From the NCBI GenBank assembly GCA_018262385.1, contig JAGSPQ010000366.1, forward strand, positions 1 through 5,077: 5,077 bases of DNA. The letters run 5' to 3'. A program made the translations under genes and the position numbers. Below are positions 1 to 5,077 of the stretch, one piece after another (positions within the stretch are counted from its first letter, which is position 1; each line of letters starts with the position of its first letter). Below the pieces are notes generated by a model. The model made no database searches, was not told where the DNA came from, and saw nothing but the letters and a program-made list of their open reading frames with translations. Source of the DNA: Myxococcaceae bacterium (GTDB lineage: Bacteria; Myxococcota; Myxococcia; Myxococcales; Myxococcaceae).

Positions 1-761
1 AGGTGAAGGGGACCAAGGGCCTCTACGCGCGGGAAATCGACTTCGCGACCTGGTTCGGCAACCTCCGCCGGCGCTTCCGGGATCGCGCCGAGGCGGCGTT
101 CGGCCCCGAGGTGAAGGGCCAGGAGTTCGCGCTCGATCGCGAGCTGATCCGCAACCTGTTCGAGACCGCGCCGGTCGGGATGGACGAGTTCGCCGCGATG
201 AGCGCGCTCACCGACGCGCTGGTGCAGGAGCGCTTCAAGCGGATCGTGATCGACCCCGCGCCCGCCGGCGACACCCTGCGGATCCTCGAGCTGCCCGCGA
301 TCGCCAGCCAGTGGCTCACCGCCACCCAGGCGGTGATCGCCCGCTACCGCAACCGCGGCCTGGGCCCGCTGGCCGATGATCTGGCCGCCCTGCTCAAGCA
401 CGTGCAGCGCTTCGAGAGCGCGATCGTCAACCCCTCCGAGTGCCGCTTCGTCGTCGTCACCCGCGGCGAAGAGATGGCGGTCGGCCCGGTCGAGCGGCTG
501 GTCGAGTACCTCAAGGCGAAGAAGCTTCCGGTCGAGCGGGTGCTGGTCAACCGGGTGCTGCCGAAGACCACCTGCGTGGTCACCGAGGAGCGCCGCAAGA
601 ACGAGCTGGAGGTCGCCAAAGTCTTCGAGAAGAAGATCGGCCTGCCGGTCACCGTCGCCCCGGCGCTCGGTCGTCATCCGGCCGGGTTGCGCGAGCTGAA
701 GGCCTTCCGCACCGCCTGGTACGCGCTCTCCGCGGCGGCGGCCAAGATTAAGGCCGCTTAA
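1..761 (+). CDS. ArsA/Get3-like ATPase, 5' end cut by window edge
   Basis: This is the C-terminal part of a soluble P-loop ATPase of the ArsA/GET3 (anion-transporting ATPase-like, SIMIBI) family. From the GTG at 3, 252 residues are visible. The first of them (LYAREID) already match the segment that follows the Walker A loop and switch I in this family, so about 50-60 N-terminal residues with the P-loop lie upstream. The GTG at 3 is therefore probably an internal codon. Recognisable elements are TAPVGMDE (55-62, the family's PPGIDE-like segment), the switch II/DTAPTGHT-equivalent IDPAPAGDTLRILELP (83-98), and the adenine-pocket strand LVNRVLP (181-187). The C-terminal P-x-x-x-R-x-P-x-G-L pattern (220-229) is also present. 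Only two cysteines are visible (147, 191), and neither sits in a CxxC or obvious arsenite-site arrangement, so an arsenite pump role is not supported. Myxobacterial genomes often carry such ATPases in tandem, and a paralogue upstream is possible. The natural substrate is unknown. Confidence 0.85.
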   Translation, partial: VKGTKGLYAREIDFATWFGNLRRRFRDRAEAAFGPEVKGQEFALDRELIRNLFETAPVGMDEFAAMSALTDALVQERFKRIVIDPAPAGDTLRILELPAIASQWLTATQAVIARYRNRGLGPLADDLAALLKHVQRFESAIVNPSECRFVVVTRGEEMAVGPVERLVEYLKAKKLPVERVLVNRVLPKTTCVVTEERRKNELEVAKVFEKKIGLPVTVAPALGRHPAGLRELKAFRTAWYALSAAAAKIKAA

Positions 762-817
762 CTGCTCGGTTTTTGACGCACTGAGTTAGGGCTTTTGGTG
801 TATTTCGTGGCCCGCTC
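762..817 (+). promoter_or_regulatory. Short AT-richer intergenic gap, possible weak promoter for accA operon
   Basis: This 56-bp gap is about 54% G+C, clearly lower than its surroundings. It contains TTGACG at 773-778, which matches a sigma70-type -35 hexamer at five of six positions. No good -10 box follows at 16-18 bp. The best candidate, TGTATT at 799-804, is 20 bp away. A 7-bp imperfect inverted repeat (757-763 with 784-790, loop of 20 nt) overlaps the upstream stop codon but has no proper U-tract, so it does not look like an intrinsic terminator. The gap may separate the ATPase gene from the accA operon, but the promoter call is weak. Confidence 0.22.
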
Positions 818-1786
818 ATGGCCATTCAGATCACCCACGCCCTCGACTTCGAGCGCCCCCTGCTCGAGCTCGAGAAGAGAATCACCGAGCTCAAGTCGCT
901 CTCCGCCGGCGGGGCGCACGACTTCACCGCCGAGATCGGCAAGCTCGAGAAGAAGGCGAAGCGGCTGCAGCAGGAGATCTTCAGCGACCTGAGCCGCTGG
1001 CAGGTCGTCCAGCTCTCCCGCCACAACGCCCGGCCGTACTTCCTCGACTACCTCGGCTTTCTCTTCACCGAGTTCAACGAGCTGTCGGGCGATCGCCACT
1101 TCGGCGAGGACCCGTCGATCGTCGGCGGCTTCGCCCGCTTCGACGGCCAGCCGGTGATGGTGATCGGCCACCAGAAGGGCCGCAGCACCAAAGAGAACAT
1201 GGCCCGCAACTTCGGGATGCCGCGCCCCGAGGGCTACCGCAAGGCGCGCCGGCTGATGGATCTGGCCGCCCGCTTCAACCGCCCCCTGCTGACCTTCATC
1301 GACACCCCCGGCGCCTACCCCGGCATCGGCGCCGAAGAGCGCGGCCAGGCCGAGGCGATCGCGGTCAACCTCGAGGTGATGGCGGGCCTGCCGGTGCCGG
1401 TGATCTCCACCGTGATCGGCGAGGGCGGCAGCGGCGGCGCGCTCGCGATTGGGGTCGGCAACCGGGTGCTGATGCTCGAGAACAGCATCTACAGCGTGAT
1501 CAGCCCCGAGGCCTGCTCGTCGATTCTCTACCGCGATGCCTCGATGGCCGAGAAGGCCGCCGACGCGCTGAAGGTCACCGCCCGCGATCTGCTCGAGATG
1601 AAGGTGATCGACGAGCTGATCCCCGAGCCGCCCGGCGGCGCCCACCGCGATCCGGCCCGCACCGCCGAGACGCTCGGCAAGACGCTGCGCAAGCACCTGA
1701 GCGCGCTGGCCGGGCTGACCCCCGACAAGCTGATCGAAGATCGCTATCGAAAGTTCCGGGCCCTGGGTCCGTTCACCGGCCGTTAG
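818..1786 (+). CDS. accA: Acetyl-CoA carboxylase carboxyltransferase subunit alpha
   Basis: AccA pairs with AccD to form the cytoplasmic carboxyltransferase that moves the carboxyl group from biotin on AccB to acetyl-CoA, giving malonyl-CoA for fatty acid synthesis. The 322-residue product is close to the E. coli length of 319 and aligns end to end from memory. A helical N-terminal segment (10-60) is followed by the crotonase-fold domain with GHQKGR (117-122), RNFGMPRPEGYRKA (130-143), FIDTPGAYPGIGAEERGQ (160-177), IGEGGSGGALAIG (200-212), SVISPEACSSIL (226-237) and IPEPPGGAH (268-276). These glycine-rich loops form the oxyanion hole and biotin/CoA-binding surfaces in the family. ATG 818 is the only possible start, because an in-frame TGA lies at 782-784 with no start codon between. 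No clear Shine-Dalgarno sequence precedes it, which is unusual for a highly expressed gene. accD is not in the window. It is followed 8 bp later by hisC. Confidence 0.97.
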   Translation: MAIQITHALDFERPLLELEKRITELKSLSAGGAHDFTAEIGKLEKKAKRLQQEIFSDLSRWQVVQLSRHNARPYFLDYLGFLFTEFNELSGDRHFGEDPSIVGGFARFDGQPVMVIGHQKGRSTKENMARNFGMPRPEGYRKARRLMDLAARFNRPLLTFIDTPGAYPGIGAEERGQAEAIAVNLEVMAGLPVPVISTVIGEGGSGGALAIGVGNRVLMLENSIYSVISPEACSSILYRDASMAEKAADALKVTARDLLEMKVIDELIPEPPGGAHRDPARTAETLGKTLRKHLSALAGLTPDKLIEDRYRKFRALGPFTGR

Positions 1787-1790
1787 AAGG
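1785..1790 (+). promoter_or_regulatory. Ribosome binding site of hisC, overlapping accA stop
   Basis: AGAAGG differs from AGGAGG at one base and lies 4 nt before the ATG at 1795. It shares two bases with the accA TAG stop (1784-1786). A ribosome terminating on accA would sit directly over this site, which suggests translational coupling and fixes the hisC start. Confidence 0.6.
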
Positions 1791-1794
1791 CAAC

Positions 1795-2883
1795 ATGCGC
1801 GCACTCGTCCCCGACTACATCGAGACCCTCAAGCCGTACGTGCCCGGGAAGCCGATCGAGGAGACCGAGCGCGAGTACAACGTCACCCACGTCATCAAGC
1901 TGGCCTCGAACGAGAACCCGCTCGGGCCCTCGCCGATGGCGGTCGAGGCGATCGAGGCCGCCGCCCGGCGGGTCCACCTCTACCCCGACGGCGCGTCGTA
2001 CTACCTCGTCCGGCGGCTGGCGCAGCACCTGGGGGTCGAGCCGAGCGAGGTGTTCGTCGGCAGCGGCAGCAACGAGATCATCGAGCTGGCGATTCGCACC
2101 TTCACCTCGATCGACGACGTCGCGCTGCTCAGCGCCGGCAGCTTCGTGATGTACAAGGTCGCGCTCCAGTCGCACGGCCGCAAGTTCATCGAAGTGCCGA
2201 TGAAGGCCGGCTACCAGTACGACCTGAAGGCGATGGCGGCGGCGCTGACCCGCCAGACCCGGGTGGTGTTCCTCGCCAACCCCGACAACCCCACCAGCAC
2301 CGCCTTCGGCAAGAGCGAGCTCGAGGAATTCCTCGCCGCGGTTCCCGAGGACGTGCTGGTGATCCTCGACGAGGCGTACTTCGAGTACGTCGACTGGGCC
2401 GAGTACCCCAACGGGCTCGACTACTTCCACAAGCACCCCAACCTGATGGTGCTGCGCACCTACTCGAAGATCTACGGCCTGGCCGGAGTGCGGCTGGGCT
2501 ACGGGGTGATGCAGGCCAGGCTCGCCACCTACCTCAACCGCACCCGCATGCCGTTCAACCTCACCTCGATCGCCCAGGCGGCGGGGATCGCGGCGCTCGA
2601 CGACGTCGAGCACCTGCGCACCACCCGCGAGACGACCTGGCGCGAGCTGCGCTACCTCGAGACCGAGCTGCGCGCGCTCGGGCTGCCGGTGCCGACCAGC
2701 CGGGCCAACTTCGTCTTCGCCGATCTCGGCCGGCCCACCGCCCCGATCTACGAGGCGCTGCTGCGGCGGGGGATCATCACCCGCCCGGTGCCCGGCAGCG
2801 GCTGGCCCAACGCGCTGCGGATCTCGGCGGGGCTGCACACCCAGAACGAGCGGCTGGTGAACGCGATGCGCGAGATCCTCTAG
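1795..2883 (+). CDS. hisC: Histidinol-phosphate aminotransferase (HisC family, possibly also aromatic)
   Basis: This is a PLP-dependent fold-type I aminotransferase of the HisC family. It converts imidazole-acetol phosphate and glutamate to histidinol phosphate in histidine synthesis, and many homologues also transaminate phenylpyruvate or prephenate-derived acids. The 362 residues are the usual length. Visible motifs are YVPGKP (15-20), KLASNENPLGPSP (35-47), VGSGSNEIIEL (88-98, cofactor phosphate cup), NPDNPTST (162-169), LDEAYFEY (191-198, Asp192 expected to contact the PLP ring nitrogen), TYSKIYGLAGVRLGYG (222-237, Schiff-base Lys225) and ALRISAG (340-346, Arg342 expected to bind the substrate carboxylate). 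The usual NPNNPTG loop has Asp at 164 and Ser168 in place of Gly. It starts 8 bp after accA and ends 10 bp before cmk. That neighbourhood, with no other his gene visible, resembles the HisC2 copy of the aromatic supra-operon, so an aromatic role is plausible but not proven. Confidence 0.93.
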   Translation: MRALVPDYIETLKPYVPGKPIEETEREYNVTHVIKLASNENPLGPSPMAVEAIEAAARRVHLYPDGASYYLVRRLAQHLGVEPSEVFVGSGSNEIIELAIRTFTSIDDVALLSAGSFVMYKVALQSHGRKFIEVPMKAGYQYDLKAMAAALTRQTRVVFLANPDNPTSTAFGKSELEEFLAAVPEDVLVILDEAYFEYVDWAEYPNGLDYFHKHPNLMVLRTYSKIYGLAGVRLGYGVMQARLATYLNRTRMPFNLTSIAQAAGIAALDDVEHLRTTRETTWRELRYLETELRALGLPVPTSRANFVFADLGRPTAPIYEALLRRGIITRPVPGSGWPNALRISAGLHTQNERLVNAMREIL

Positions 2884-2886
2884 GGG
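2882..2886 (+). promoter_or_regulatory. Likely ribosome binding site of cmk
   Basis: AGGGG overlaps the hisC TAG stop (2881-2883) and lies 7 nt before the ATG at 2894. It supports that start and suggests coupling of cmk translation to hisC. Confidence 0.45.
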
Positions 2887-2893
2887 CTGAAGA

Positions 2894-3586
2894 ATGGCCG
2901 CCCGTCCCCTGATCGTCGCGATCGATGGCCCGGCCGGCGCCGGCAAGTCGACCGTCTCGAAGATCCTGGCCCGCCGGCTCAACTTCGCCCTCGTCGACAC
3001 CGGCGCGATCTACCGCTGCGTCGCGCTCGCCGCCCGCGACCAGAAGATCCCCTTCGACGACGACGATCGGCTCGGGGCGCTGCTCGACACCCTGATCATC
3101 TCGTTCAAGGTCGAAGGCGAGAACAACCACGTCTTTCTCGGCGCGCGCGACGTGTCCGACCCGATCCGTTCGCCCGAGATCTCGCTCGCCGCCAGCCAGG
3201 TCAGCAGCCGCCCGGTCGTTCGCGCCGGCCTGCTCGAGCTGCAGCGGCGCCTGGCGCTCGCGGCGAAGACCGGCGCGATTCTCGAAGGCCGCGACATCGG
3301 CACCGTCGTCTTCCCCGACGCCGACCTGAAGTTCTTCCTCCACGCCGACCCCACGATCCGCGCGCGCCGCCGCTACGAAGAGCTGTTTCAGAAGGGCAAC
3401 GAGAAGACGCTCGCCGCGGTGCTCAAAGAGCAGACCCACCGCGACAAGGAAGACACCGAGCGCGAGGCGGCGCCGCTGAAGGCCGCCGACGACGCGGTGT
3501 TGATCGACTCGTCGTCGATGCCGCTGTCCGAGGTGGTGAGTCAGCTGGAACAGACGGTTCGGGCGGCGCTCGCCAAGCACGCGTAG
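2894..3586 (+). CDS. cmk: Cytidylate kinase (CMP/dCMP kinase)
   Basis: Cytoplasmic kinase that phosphorylates CMP and dCMP with ATP, recycling CMP from RNA turnover and phospholipid synthesis. The 230-residue product is close to E. coli Cmk (227). The P-loop GPAGAGKST (12-20) follows strand LIVAID. DTGAIYR (35-41) opens the NMP-binding region. Ser101 and Arg110 in the ASQV...VVR segment, the [19 protein letters not shown] block (131-149, Arg133-Asp134), and RDKEDTER (183-190, Arg183, Asp187, Arg190) correspond to the CMP-recognition residues described for the E. coli enzyme. The extended NMP-binding insert typical of long bacterial Cmk (about 55-100) is present, and [13 protein letters not shown] (151-163) forms the LID-side helix. 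The ATG start gives a five-residue leader before the first strand, normal for the family. It is 10 bp downstream of hisC. The downstream neighbour is a nucleotide cyclase rather than rpsA, the commonest partner of cmk in proteobacteria. Confidence 0.96.
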   Translation: MAARPLIVAIDGPAGAGKSTVSKILARRLNFALVDTGAIYRCVALAARDQKIPFDDDDRLGALLDTLIISFKVEGENNHVFLGARDVSDPIRSPEISLAASQVSSRPVVRAGLLELQRRLALAAKTGAILEGRDIGTVVFPDADLKFFLHADPTIRARRRYEELFQKGNEKTLAAVLKEQTHRDKEDTEREAAPLKAADDAVLIDSSSMPLSEVVSQLEQTVRAALAKHA

Positions 3587-3597
3587 ACTGCCGGGCC

Positions 3598-4803
3598 GTG
3601 TTTGACGCCGGCACAGAGCGCGCGATCGAGGAAGAGCGCGCGCGGATGGCAGGCCTGCTGCGCGGGATCCGCGTGGTCGGTGCCTCCCTCTGGGTCGCCG
3701 CGGTCGTCGCCACCAGCTTTCTCGCCTCGGAAGACGGCCACCAGGAGCTGAAGACCTTCGGGCTGCCGCCGTTGATCTATCTGGTGATCGCCCTGCTGCT
3801 GTGGGCCGCAGGGCGGGCGAAGCGCTTGCGGCTGTTGAGCGTCTGGGCGGTGCCGCTGATCGACATCCCGACGGTGCTGTTCATCGAGTACAGCCGGGTC
3901 CACAGCGTGCCCCTGTCCGAGCCGCTGGCCAACGGGATGTACGCGCTGGGGATGTTTTGCTTCATGGTGCTGATGGCGCTGCTGACCCTGCGCCGGACGG
4001 TGATCATCGTCGCCGGCGCGATCGCGGTGCCGCTGCAGTTCGGCCTGCTGGCCGGCTTTGCTCCCGATTCGTCCTGGTTCATCGGCTCGGCCTCGCTGCT
4101 GCTGATGACCACCCTCGCGGCGGCGTACCTCACCAGCCGCATCTACCTGCTGGTCGGGCGGGTCGCAGCCCTGGCGCGCCACTTCTCGCCCGCGGTCGCG
4201 GCGGTGATCGAGCGCGACGGAGTGGCCGCCACCGCCGGCAAGACCGAGCAGGTGACGGTGTTGTTCTCGGACATCCGCGGCTTCACCGCGATGAGCGAGA
4301 AGCTCGACAGCCGCGAGGTGGTCACCCAGCTCAACGAGTACCTCGGCCGGATGGTGGAGGTGGTCGAGAAGCACCAGGGCAACATCGACAAGTTCATGGG
4401 CGACGGGATCCTCGCCTACTTCGGCGCGCCCCAGCCGCTGCCGCAGCACGCCTCGGCGGCGGTGGCGTGCGCCCTCGAGATGCTCACCGCCCTCGAGACG
4501 CTCAACGTCCGCCGGACGGGCCTGGGCCTGGCGGCGCTGAAGATCGGGATCGGGGTCCACACCGGCCCTGCCGTGCTGGGCGAGATCGGCCCCCTCGAGC
4601 GGCGGGAGTTCACCGTGATCGGCGACACCGTCAACGTCGCCTCGCGGATCGAGGGGCTCACCAAGCAGCACGACAGCGCGATCCTCGTCAGCGACACCAC
4701 CCGCGGCGCAGCGAATGGATTTGCCTTTCGCGAGCTCGGCGCGGTGCCGGTGAAGGGGAAGGAGCACCCGGTGCCGATCTTCGCTCCCCTCGTGATCCGG
4801 TGA
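3598..4803 (+). CDS. Membrane-anchored class III adenylate/guanylate cyclase
   Basis: A 401-residue inner-membrane signalling enzyme predicted to form cAMP (less likely cGMP). The N-terminal half has about six hydrophobic segments, near 23-43, 56-72, 78-97, 112-131, 133-153 and 160-180. A helical linker (about 181-215) then leads directly to the catalytic domain with no clear HAMP, PAS or GAF domain. The catalytic core carries every class III residue by motif alignment: metal-binding Asp225 in LFSDIRGFT and Asp269 in [10 protein letters not shown] (spacing 44), purine-selecting Lys265 and Thr339 in [15 protein letters not shown], and transition-state Asn346 and Arg350. Thr instead of Asp at the second base-selecting position is typical of class IIIb cyclases such as cyanobacterial CyaC. 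The active site forms at a homodimer interface. The GTG start lies 11 bp after cmk with no good ribosome site; ATG 3646 (Met17) is an alternative. The stop overlaps the next gene's start. Ligand and regulation are unknown; the membrane helices may sense or merely anchor. Confidence 0.93.
   Translation: MFDAGTERAIEEERARMAGLLRGIRVVGASLWVAAVVATSFLASEDGHQELKTFGLPPLIYLVIALLLWAAGRAKRLRLLSVWAVPLIDIPTVLFIEYSRVHSVPLSEPLANGMYALGMFCFMVLMALLTLRRTVIIVAGAIAVPLQFGLLAGFAPDSSWFIGSASLLLMTTLAAAYLTSRIYLLVGRVAALARHFSPAVAAVIERDGVAATAGKTEQVTVLFSDIRGFTAMSEKLDSREVVTQLNEYLGRMVEVVEKHQGNIDKFMGDGILAYFGAPQPLPQHASAAVACALEMLTALETLNVRRTGLGLAALKIGIGVHTGPAVLGEIGPLERREFTVIGDTVNVASRIEGLTKQHDSAILVSDTTRGAANGFAFRELGAVPVKGKEHPVPIFAPLVIR
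3628..3636 (+). promoter_or_regulatory. Possible ribosome binding site for an alternative cyclase start (ATG 3646)
   Basis: GAGGAAGAG lies inside the 5' end of the cyclase reading frame, 9 nt before an in-frame ATG at 3646 (Met17). It is more purine-rich and closer to a Shine-Dalgarno sequence than anything before the GTG at 3598. It also simply encodes Glu-Glu-Glu, so it may be coincidental. Starting at Met17 would leave only a short cytoplasmic lead before the first membrane helix. Confidence 0.3.
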
Positions 4804-5077
4804 GGCGCGCCCCGCTCTTGCTGCTGCTGGTCTCCAGCGCGGCCGCGGCCCACACCGGGATCGCGCAGTCGCTGTCGGTCACGGTCCGGCCCGGGGCAGG
4901 GGACACGCTGCTGGTCAGCACCACCTTCGGCGCGGTGGTCAGCTCCGATCGCGGAGGCTCCTGGCGGTCGATCTGCGAGGAGGCGATCGGCTACGGCACC
5001 GGCCAGCGCCCTGCCTGGTGGCTCTCGCCCACCGGCGCCATGCTCGCCGGCAGCTTCAAGGGGCTCTTCGTCGCCCG
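4800..5077 (+). CDS. Secreted Asp-box (BNR-like) beta-propeller protein, 3' end cut by window edge
   Basis: The reading frame opens with GTG at 4800, overlapping the cyclase TGA (4801-4803) in a GTGA arrangement, and remains open to the window edge (92 codons). The first residues form a good Sec signal peptide: two arginines (2-3), a Leu-rich core (6-11), then SSAAAA with likely cleavage near Ala17. The mature part contains SSDRGGSW (48-55), which fits the Asp-box consensus S-x-D-x-G-x-T/S-W of sialidase, sortilin and related beta-propellers. It is preceded by a strand ([12 protein letters not shown], 36-47), and a second blade-like strand ([13 protein letters not shown], 80-92) follows. One cysteine (59) follows the Asp-box in [11 protein letters not shown], a wording I associate with uncharacterised myxobacterial secreted proteins, from memory only. 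Export to the periplasm or outside is expected. Enzymatic activity cannot be judged from this fragment, and Asp-box repeats are structural, not catalytic. Tight coupling to the cyclase suggests co-expression. Confidence 0.68.
   Translation, partial: MRRAPLLLLLVSSAAAAHTGIAQSLSVTVRPGAGDTLLVSTTFGAVVSSDRGGSWRSICEEAIGYGTGQRPAWWLSPTGAMLAGSFKGLFVA

Noticed and set aside
3..5. GTG at 3 as the true start of the ArsA-like gene
   Set aside because: The protein would lack the P-loop and switch I that the family needs. The visible sequence begins in the middle of the conserved domain right at the window edge.
757..790. Intrinsic terminator after the ArsA-like gene
   Set aside because: The stem is only 7 bp with a G-T wobble, the loop is 20 nt, and no T-tract follows the 3' arm.
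1088..1097. HIP1-like GGCGATCGCC palindrome suggesting a cyanobacterium
   Set aside because: Only one full copy of this 10-mer was found, the gene content and very high G+C do not suggest cyanobacteria, and the CGATCG core is explained in part by codon usage.
758..1804. 348-codon open frame on the - strand, antisense to accA
   Set aside because: It fully overlaps a strongly conserved accA, and the product lacks motifs and shows shadow-type composition.
1783..3000. 405-codon open frame on the - strand, antisense to hisC and the start of cmk
   Set aside because: The hisC reading on the opposite strand matches its family from end to end. The antisense product is rich in Arg, Gly, Val, Asp, Glu and His with no recognisable fold, which is the usual shadow of a GC-rich gene.
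3541..4767. 408-codon open frame on the - strand, antisense to the cyclase
   Set aside because: The cyclase is unmistakable on the + strand. The antisense translation is a low-complexity His/Gln/Arg/Asp mixture without domains.
2894..4803. cmk next to a nucleotide cyclase as a cyclic-pyrimidine (Pycsar-like) defence system
   Set aside because: The cyclase has the purine-type selecting residues Lys265 and Thr339 and an integral membrane domain unlike PycC, cmk is an ordinary housekeeping kinase, and no effector gene is present in the window.

Overview
This is a gene-dense, GC-rich window (roughly 69% G+C by eye) in which every credible gene lies on the + strand. The strong G/C preference at third codon positions, the class III cyclase fused to membrane helices, and the secreted Asp-box protein at the right edge fit a deltaproteobacterium-like organism, most plausibly Myxococcota. 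That placement is an inference from gene style, not from a marker gene. No rRNA, tRNA, CRISPR array, transposase, phage gene or long repeat was seen, and no stretch of more than about 60 bases lacks a gene.

Layout from left to right. (1) Positions 1-761 hold the C-terminal four-fifths of an ArsA/Get3-like ATPase whose P-loop end lies upstream of the window. (2) Positions 762-817 are a short, relatively AT-rich gap, the only real intergenic space. (3) Positions 818-3586 hold three tightly packed housekeeping genes: accA (acetyl-CoA carboxylase carboxyltransferase alpha subunit), hisC (histidinol-phosphate or aromatic aminotransferase) and cmk (cytidylate kinase), separated by 8 and 10 bp. (4) Positions 3598-4803 hold a class III nucleotide cyclase with about six N-terminal transmembrane helices, starting 11 bp after cmk. 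(5) From 4800 to the right edge runs the start of a signal-peptide-bearing protein with an Asp-box (BNR-like) repeat. Its GTG start overlaps the cyclase stop codon.

The spacing suggests that accA-hisC-cmk-cyclase-secreted protein are co-transcribed. The first three serve fatty acid synthesis, histidine/aromatic amino acid synthesis and pyrimidine nucleotide recycling. The hisC-cmk adjacency resembles a shortened form of the aromatic 'supra-operon' (hisC-tyrA-aroA-cmk-rpsA) known from other proteobacteria, with tyrA and aroA absent and a cyclase where rpsA often sits. The last two genes are accessory: a membrane signalling enzyme and a probable secreted or surface beta-propeller protein.

I see no convincing undescribed defence or mobile system. 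The points most worth a second look are the accessory cyclase/Asp-box pair attached to the housekeeping run, the collapsed supra-operon, the possible aromatic role of HisC, and a strict GAT-CGN codon pairing that contributes to an excess of CGATCG palindromes.
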